A model generated the notes under the pieces. It did not search any database. It was not told where the DNA came from and saw only the letters and a list, made by a program, of their open reading frames with translations. A stretch of 7,267 nt of DNA from Vulcanimicrobiota bacterium (GTDB lineage: Bacteria; Vulcanimicrobiota; Vulcanimicrobiia; Vulcanimicrobiales; Vulcanimicrobiaceae). Positions within the stretch are counted from its first letter, which is position 1. Each line of letters opens with the position of its first letter. Shown here piece after piece: positions 6,571-7,267 of the stretch. The stretch covers positions 1 through 7,267 of the forward strand of contig JABEUW010000242.1 of assembly GCA_013043945.1 (NCBI GenBank), given 5' to 3'. Position numbers and translations under genes: made by a program.

Positions 6571-7267
6571 TGACGACAAATCTGCACGAGAGCCCCAATA
6601 ACTCGGCAGTTGAGGACCTTGAAGCCGACGAGGATGCAGCCTCGAATCAGCCGCGGAAGCGTGTGATATTTGGCGTACTTGGAACGATTCTCGCGATTGT
6701 TTTATTGATATTCGGCGGCAGGTGGTATGCCTACGCGCGCGTTCACGCGGGAACCGAAGACGCCATGGTCGATTCCGACGTGGTTGCTATTACGAGCAAG
6801 ATCGGCGAGAAAATCGATTCGATACCCGTGCAGACGAACCAGTACGTTCGCAAAGGGCAACTCTTAGTGGTTCTCGATAATCGTACCGAGCGTCACCAAT
6901 TAGCCCAGGCACAGGCTGCGTACGACCAAGCGCTCTCGACCCAGACCACGTTGGTGCAACAGAGCCAAGGCGGAATCGCCCAGGCTCAGGCCGGTGTGGC
7001 GAGTGCGGTCGCCTCGGTTCCACAGGCCGACGCCGCGCTCGCACAGGCGCGCGCGCAGCTCGCCGCCGCGATCGCCGAGGTCCCCGCAGCACGGGCGAAC
7101 TATTCGAAGGCCGCCGCAGATCTCGCACGCGCGCGTTCGTTGGTGCGTACCGGAGACGTCGCACGCCAAGATCTCGATGCCGCGCTCGCCGAAGAGGGTG
7201 CGGCGGCGGCGCAGCTCGCAACCGCGCAGGCCGACGTTGGGGCGGCACGCGACGGAGTGCGCGCCGC
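6570..7267 (+). CDS. EmrA/HlyD-type membrane fusion protein, 3'-truncated by window edge
   Basis: The periplasmic adaptor of a multidrug or metabolite exporter, linking an inner-membrane pump to the outer envelope. The visible 232 residues hold an acidic cytoplasmic N-terminus (1-28), a positive RKR patch, one membrane span (about 32-50), and the first half of a biotinyl-lipoyl domain. That half contains GTEDAMVDSDVVAITSKIGEKI and NQYVRKGQLLVVLD (about 61-103). A long Ala/Gln-rich coiled coil follows, with the typical LVRTGDVARQDLDAA turn (191-205). The TEDAxVDSDVV motif and single N-terminal span are typical of the EmrA branch, normally paired with an MFS transporter, which may be encoded just past the window. 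The usual length of about 390 residues suggests 60% is seen. The ATG shares one base with the TetR stop (TAATG), and GAGGAG lies 6 bases upstream. The frame is open to the last base. Confidence 0.93.
   Translation, partial: MTTNLHESPNNSAVEDLEADEDAASNQPRKRVIFGVLGTILAIVLLIFGGRWYAYARVHAGTEDAMVDSDVVAITSKIGEKIDSIPVQTNQYVRKGQLLVVLDNRTERHQLAQAQAAYDQALSTQTTLVQQSQGGIAQAQAGVASAVASVPQADAALAQARAQLAAAIAEVPAARANYSKAAADLARARSLVRTGDVARQDLDAALAEEGAAAAQLATAQADVGAARDGVRA

Overview
The window is a gene-dense stretch of a GC-rich bacterial chromosome. It holds eight genes; the first and last run off the window edges, and only one intergenic gap (about 135 bp) is visible. Genes of the same direction overlap by 1 to 13 bases, as in tightly packed operons. 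I see no rRNA, tRNA, insertion sequence, CRISPR array or sign of recent transfer. The base composition, the style of the coding sequence and the mixture of functions would fit a deep-branching, soil-type bacterium such as Eremiobacterota, but that is a guess and not shown by any marker gene here.

Bases 1-4091 (+ strand) are a histidine-degradation (hut) cluster. It contains the 3' part of urocanate hydratase (hutU), imidazolonepropionase (hutI, TTG start, 13-base overlap), and a second metal-dependent amidohydrolase (4-base ATGA overlap) that is best read as a divergent formimidoylglutamate deiminase (hutF). Together they would convert urocanate to imidazolonepropionate, then to N-formimino-L-glutamate, then to N-formyl-L-glutamate. 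The enzymes for the first and last steps (HutH and an N-formylglutamate hydrolase) are not in the window.

Bases 4059-4856 (- strand) encode a class A beta-lactamase-fold serine hydrolase. It converges on hutF and overlaps its 3' end by 33 bases. It has the SxxK, SDN and KTG motifs at class A spacing, but no visible omega-loop glutamate and no signal peptide.

Bases 4857-4991 are the divergent control region. They carry two copies of an 18-bp palindromic site 43 bp apart, placed on either side of a plausible promoter. Downstream, 4992-7267 (+ strand), lies an overlapping operon: a small STAS-domain protein with the usual phospho-serine replaced by glycine, a secreted protein that may have a LolA-like fold, a TetR-family regulator, and the N-terminal 60% or so of an EmrA/HlyD-type membrane fusion protein. 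The simplest reading is a TetR-autoregulated efflux operon whose operators are the paired palindromes. The unusual points are its first two genes and the operator layout.
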